Assembly: GCA_903927415.1 (NCBI GenBank)
Contig: CAIYMZ010000006.1
Span: forward strand, 1-7,200
Direction: 5' to 3'
From: an uncultured Alphaproteobacteria bacterium
Lineage (GTDB): Bacteria; Pseudomonadota; Alphaproteobacteria; Rickettsiales; UBA1997
Length of the DNA: 7,200 nt
In this document: in pieces, positions 4,866-7,200 of the stretch
Numbering within the stretch: position 1 is the first letter of the stretch
Layout of the letters: each line of letters opens with the position of its first letter
The notes under the pieces: generated by a model
The model's input: the letters and a program-made list of their open reading frames with translations, nothing else
What the model was told of the DNA's origin: nothing
Database searches by the model: none
Translations under genes and position numbers: made by a program

Positions 4866-7169
4866 ATGCTCAAAACTGCAAACCTAGGATTTCCTAGAAT
4901 TGGCTCTAATCGTGAACTTAAAAAAGCTGTCGAGTCTTATTGGAAAAAATCCTCATCTATCGCAGACTTACAAAAAGAAGCTGCTGCAATTCGTACAAAA
5001 AATTGGCAAACACAAAAAGCTGCTGGGATTCATTTTATTCCTTCCAACGATTTTTCATTTTACGATCAAACCCTTGATACTCTAGCTTTGTTCGGCGCCG
5101 TTCCTGATCGTTTTAATTTTTCTGGCGGCAATGTTGATTTGGATTTGTACTTTGCGATGGCCCGAGGGGACCAAAAACTTGGAGCGCAGCGTGACGGTAT
5201 CGACGTCATTGCAATGGAAATGACAAAATGGTTCGACACCAATTACCACTACATCGTCGGTGAGTTTAAAAAAAATCAAATTTTCAAACTTTCTTCGACA
5301 AAAATTTTTGATGAATTTTTAGAAGCAAAAAGATTGGGGATTGAAACTCGTCCCGTTATTCTTGGACCGATCAGTTTCTTACTTCTTGGAAAATCGATCG
5401 ATAACTCAAACAAACTCGATCTGCTTGATAATTTGCTTATCGCCTACAAAGAGCTTTTTAAAAAATTACAAGAAATCGGGGTAAAAAATGTACAAATTGA
5501 TGAACCGTTTTTGGCTACTGATTTGTCCGCCGAAATAACTCAAGCCTATTTAAAAACATATCCACAAATCAAGCAGCAGGCCGGCACAACCAAGATTCAT
5601 CTCACAACCTATTTTGAAAGTTTGGGCGAAAATGCTGAACTTGCTTTCAGCCTCAACACTGATTCCGTTCACATCGATTTAGTGCGTGGAGCAGAACAAT
5701 TCGAACAAACTCTAAATCTCGTACAATCAGGCCAATTCTTGTCTCTCGGTCTTGTTGATGGTCGAAATATTTGGATCAATAATTTTGAAAACTCGGTCTC
5801 TTTGGCAAAAAAAGCGGTGGAAAAATTAGGAGCAAATCGCGTCATTATCGCGCCATCCTGTTCTTTGCTCCACACTCCCGTTGATTTAGCTTCAGAAGAT
5901 AAATTGGACGGTGAACTCAAATCTTGGCTCTCTTTTGCAACACAAAAACTTTCTGAAATTTCTGTGATCGCCACTGCTGCAGATGGCAGAGAAGCAGAGG
6001 TTAGATCAATTTTAGAAGCTAATAAAAAAGCGCTACAAGCACGAGCAACTTCAACAAGAATTCATGACCAAGCAGTGAAGGAAAGGGTTGCGGCAATTGA
6101 CGAATCTTTGATGAATCGTAAGTCAAATTTCACTGAACGTAAAAAAATTCAATCGGCTCACATCCAACTACCATTGCTTCCAACCACTACGATCGGTTCA
6201 TTTCCGCAAACAAAAGAAGTGCGAAAATTCCGCGCAGATTTCAAAGCAGGAAACATCTCTGCCGCTGATTACGAAAAATTTTTGCAGGAGGAGACCACGC
6301 GCACCATACGTTTCCAAGAAGAAATCGGACTCGATGTTTTGGTTCACGGTGAGTTCGAAAGAAACGACATGGTTGAATATTTCGGCGAACAATTGCGCGG
6401 ATTTTTCTTCACCAAAAATGGTTGGGTACAAAGTTACGGCTCGCGCTGCGTGAAGCCGCCGGTTATTTTCGGCGATGTTTCTCGTCCGAAAGCAATGACG
6501 GTTGAATGGGCAAAATATGCGCAAGGCCAGACTCAAAAAATCATGAAAGGTATGCTCACAGGGCCGATTACGATTTTGCAATGGTCTTTCGTACGCGACG
6601 ATCAACCCAGGAAGGACACGGCTTTGCAAATTGCTTTTGCAATTCGCGATGAAGTGATCGATCTAGAAAAAGCTGGAATCAAAATTATTCAAATTGATGA
6701 GGCTGCACTGCGCGAAGGCTTGCCAATTCGTCGTGGCAAGTGGAATGAATATTTGAAGTGGGCGGTAGAAGCTTTCAGAATCACGGCTTCTGGCGTTGAA
6801 GACAAAACGCAAATTCACACTCACATGTGCTATTCTGAATTTAATGACATCATCAAAGCCATTGCTGACATGGATGCAGACGTGATTTCAATAGAGACTT
6901 CGCGTTCACAAATGGAATTGTTGAATGCTTTCGTCAATTTCAAATATCCAAATGAAATTGGGCCTGGTGTTTATGACATCCACTCTCCACGCGTTCCCAA
7001 TCAGCAAGAGATGGAAAATCTATTAAAAAAAGCTCTTGATGTTTTGAAGCCGGAACAAATTTGGGTGAATCCAGATTGCGGATTAAAAACTAGAGATTGG
7101 CCAGAAACTAAAGCAGCATTGCAAGGAATGGTTGAAGCAACAAAAACTGTTAGAGCGCAGATTCAATAG
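4866..7169 (+). CDS. metE: Cobalamin-independent methionine synthase (5-methyltetrahydropteroyltriglutamate--homocysteine methyltransferase)
   Basis: MetE makes methionine by moving a methyl group from 5-methyltetrahydrofolate polyglutamate to homocysteine, using zinc and no vitamin B12. At 767 residues it is complete (E. coli MetE has 753). The N-terminal barrel begins with the family signature LGFPRIGSNRELKKAVESYW (7-26) and has the EMTKWFDTNYHYIVGEF block (117-133). The C-terminal catalytic barrel begins near TTTIGSFPQTKEVR (439-452). The zinc ligands are present as H653, C655, E677 and C738, and the proposed proton donor as H706. All five sit exactly 12 residues later than H641, C643, E665, C726 and H694 of the E. 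coli enzyme, so the catalytic half has no net insertion. The start at 4866 gives the usual N-terminus, though only A-rich sequence precedes it. It stands at the end of a plus-strand pair, and no other methionine gene is visible. Confidence 0.98.
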   Translation: MLKTANLGFPRIGSNRELKKAVESYWKKSSSIADLQKEAAAIRTKNWQTQKAAGIHFIPSNDFSFYDQTLDTLALFGAVPDRFNFSGGNVDLDLYFAMARGDQKLGAQRDGIDVIAMEMTKWFDTNYHYIVGEFKKNQIFKLSSTKIFDEFLEAKRLGIETRPVILGPISFLLLGKSIDNSNKLDLLDNLLIAYKELFKKLQEIGVKNVQIDEPFLATDLSAEITQAYLKTYPQIKQQAGTTKIHLTTYFESLGENAELAFSLNTDSVHIDLVRGAEQFEQTLNLVQSGQFLSLGLVDGRNIWINNFENSVSLAKKAVEKLGANRVIIAPSCSLLHTPVDLASEDKLDGELKSWLSFATQKLSEISVIATAADGREAEVRSILEANKKALQARATSTRIHDQAVKERVAAIDESLMNRKSNFTERKKIQSAHIQLPLLPTTTIGSFPQTKEVRKFRADFKAGNISAADYEKFLQEETTRTIRFQEEIGLDVLVHGEFERNDMVEYFGEQLRGFFFTKNGWVQSYGSRCVKPPVIFGDVSRPKAMTVEWAKYAQGQTQKIMKGMLTGPITILQWSFVRDDQPRKDTALQIAFAIRDEVIDLEKAGIKIIQIDEAALREGLPIRRGKWNEYLKWAVEAFRITASGVEDKTQIHTHMCYSEFNDIIKAIADMDADVISIETSRSQMELLNAFVNFKYPNEIGPGVYDIHSPRVPNQQEMENLLKKALDVLKPEQIWVNPDCGLKTRDWPETKAALQGMVEATKTVRAQIQ

Positions 7170-7200
7170 CTTTACAACCCATTTCAAAAAAATTTCAAAA

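Noticed and set aside
6198..6629. Minus-strand open frame of 143 codons inside metE
   Set aside because: It is antisense to the conserved catalytic half of MetE with no recognisable domain or ribosome site.

Overview
The window is a compact, AT-rich stretch of bacterial chromosome with six recognisable protein genes, one probable small gene, and two palindromic repeat structures. The likely source is an alphaproteobacterium, possibly near Rickettsiales. This rests on three things: the ferredoxin-NADP reductase resembles recalled Rickettsia sequences along its whole length, including the FHFEYST-type C-terminus; the LolC/E-type permease and the PolB-like exonuclease both match alphaproteobacterial forms; and palindromic repeats occur both between and inside genes, a habit well known in Rickettsiales. 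No search was run, so this placement is inference.

Layout from left to right. Positions 2-90 hold a long perfect inverted repeat with nested palindromes, lying just past the end of a minus-strand PolB-like 3'-5' exonuclease gene (118-921). A 56-base divergent gap separates that gene from a plus-strand zinc-independent quinone oxidoreductase (978-1946). Converging on it from the right is a minus-strand, translationally coupled cluster. It consists of a ferredoxin-NADP reductase (3401-4408, possibly starting further upstream), a LolC/E-family lipoprotein-release permease (2052-3401) and a 54-codon open frame (1895-2059) that starts inside the permease stop and runs into the antisense of the oxidoreductase 3' end. 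After a second divergent gap rich in short palindromes, a small CCDC90/DUF1640-like coiled-coil membrane protein (4538-4795) and metE (4866-7169) are read on the plus strand. The last 31 bases hold nothing recognisable.

The genes are mostly housekeeping: methionine synthesis without cobalamin (MetE), low-potential electron transfer (ferredoxin/flavodoxin reductase), outer-membrane lipoprotein export (LolC/E), quinone or carbonyl reduction (Qor-type) and nucleic acid processing (exonuclease). I see no defence system, CRISPR array, RNA gene or intact insertion sequence.

The most interesting item is inside the permease gene. About 35 extra in-frame codons are made of hairpin-rich, palindromic DNA, and they lie where family members normally run straight into a conserved DWQQAN segment. 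This looks like a protein-coding palindromic element, similar in behaviour to the Rickettsia palindromic elements but not a sequence I recognise. Other points of interest are the 54-codon frame and the lack of Shine-Dalgarno signals at cluster-leading genes compared with their presence at overlapping internal genes.
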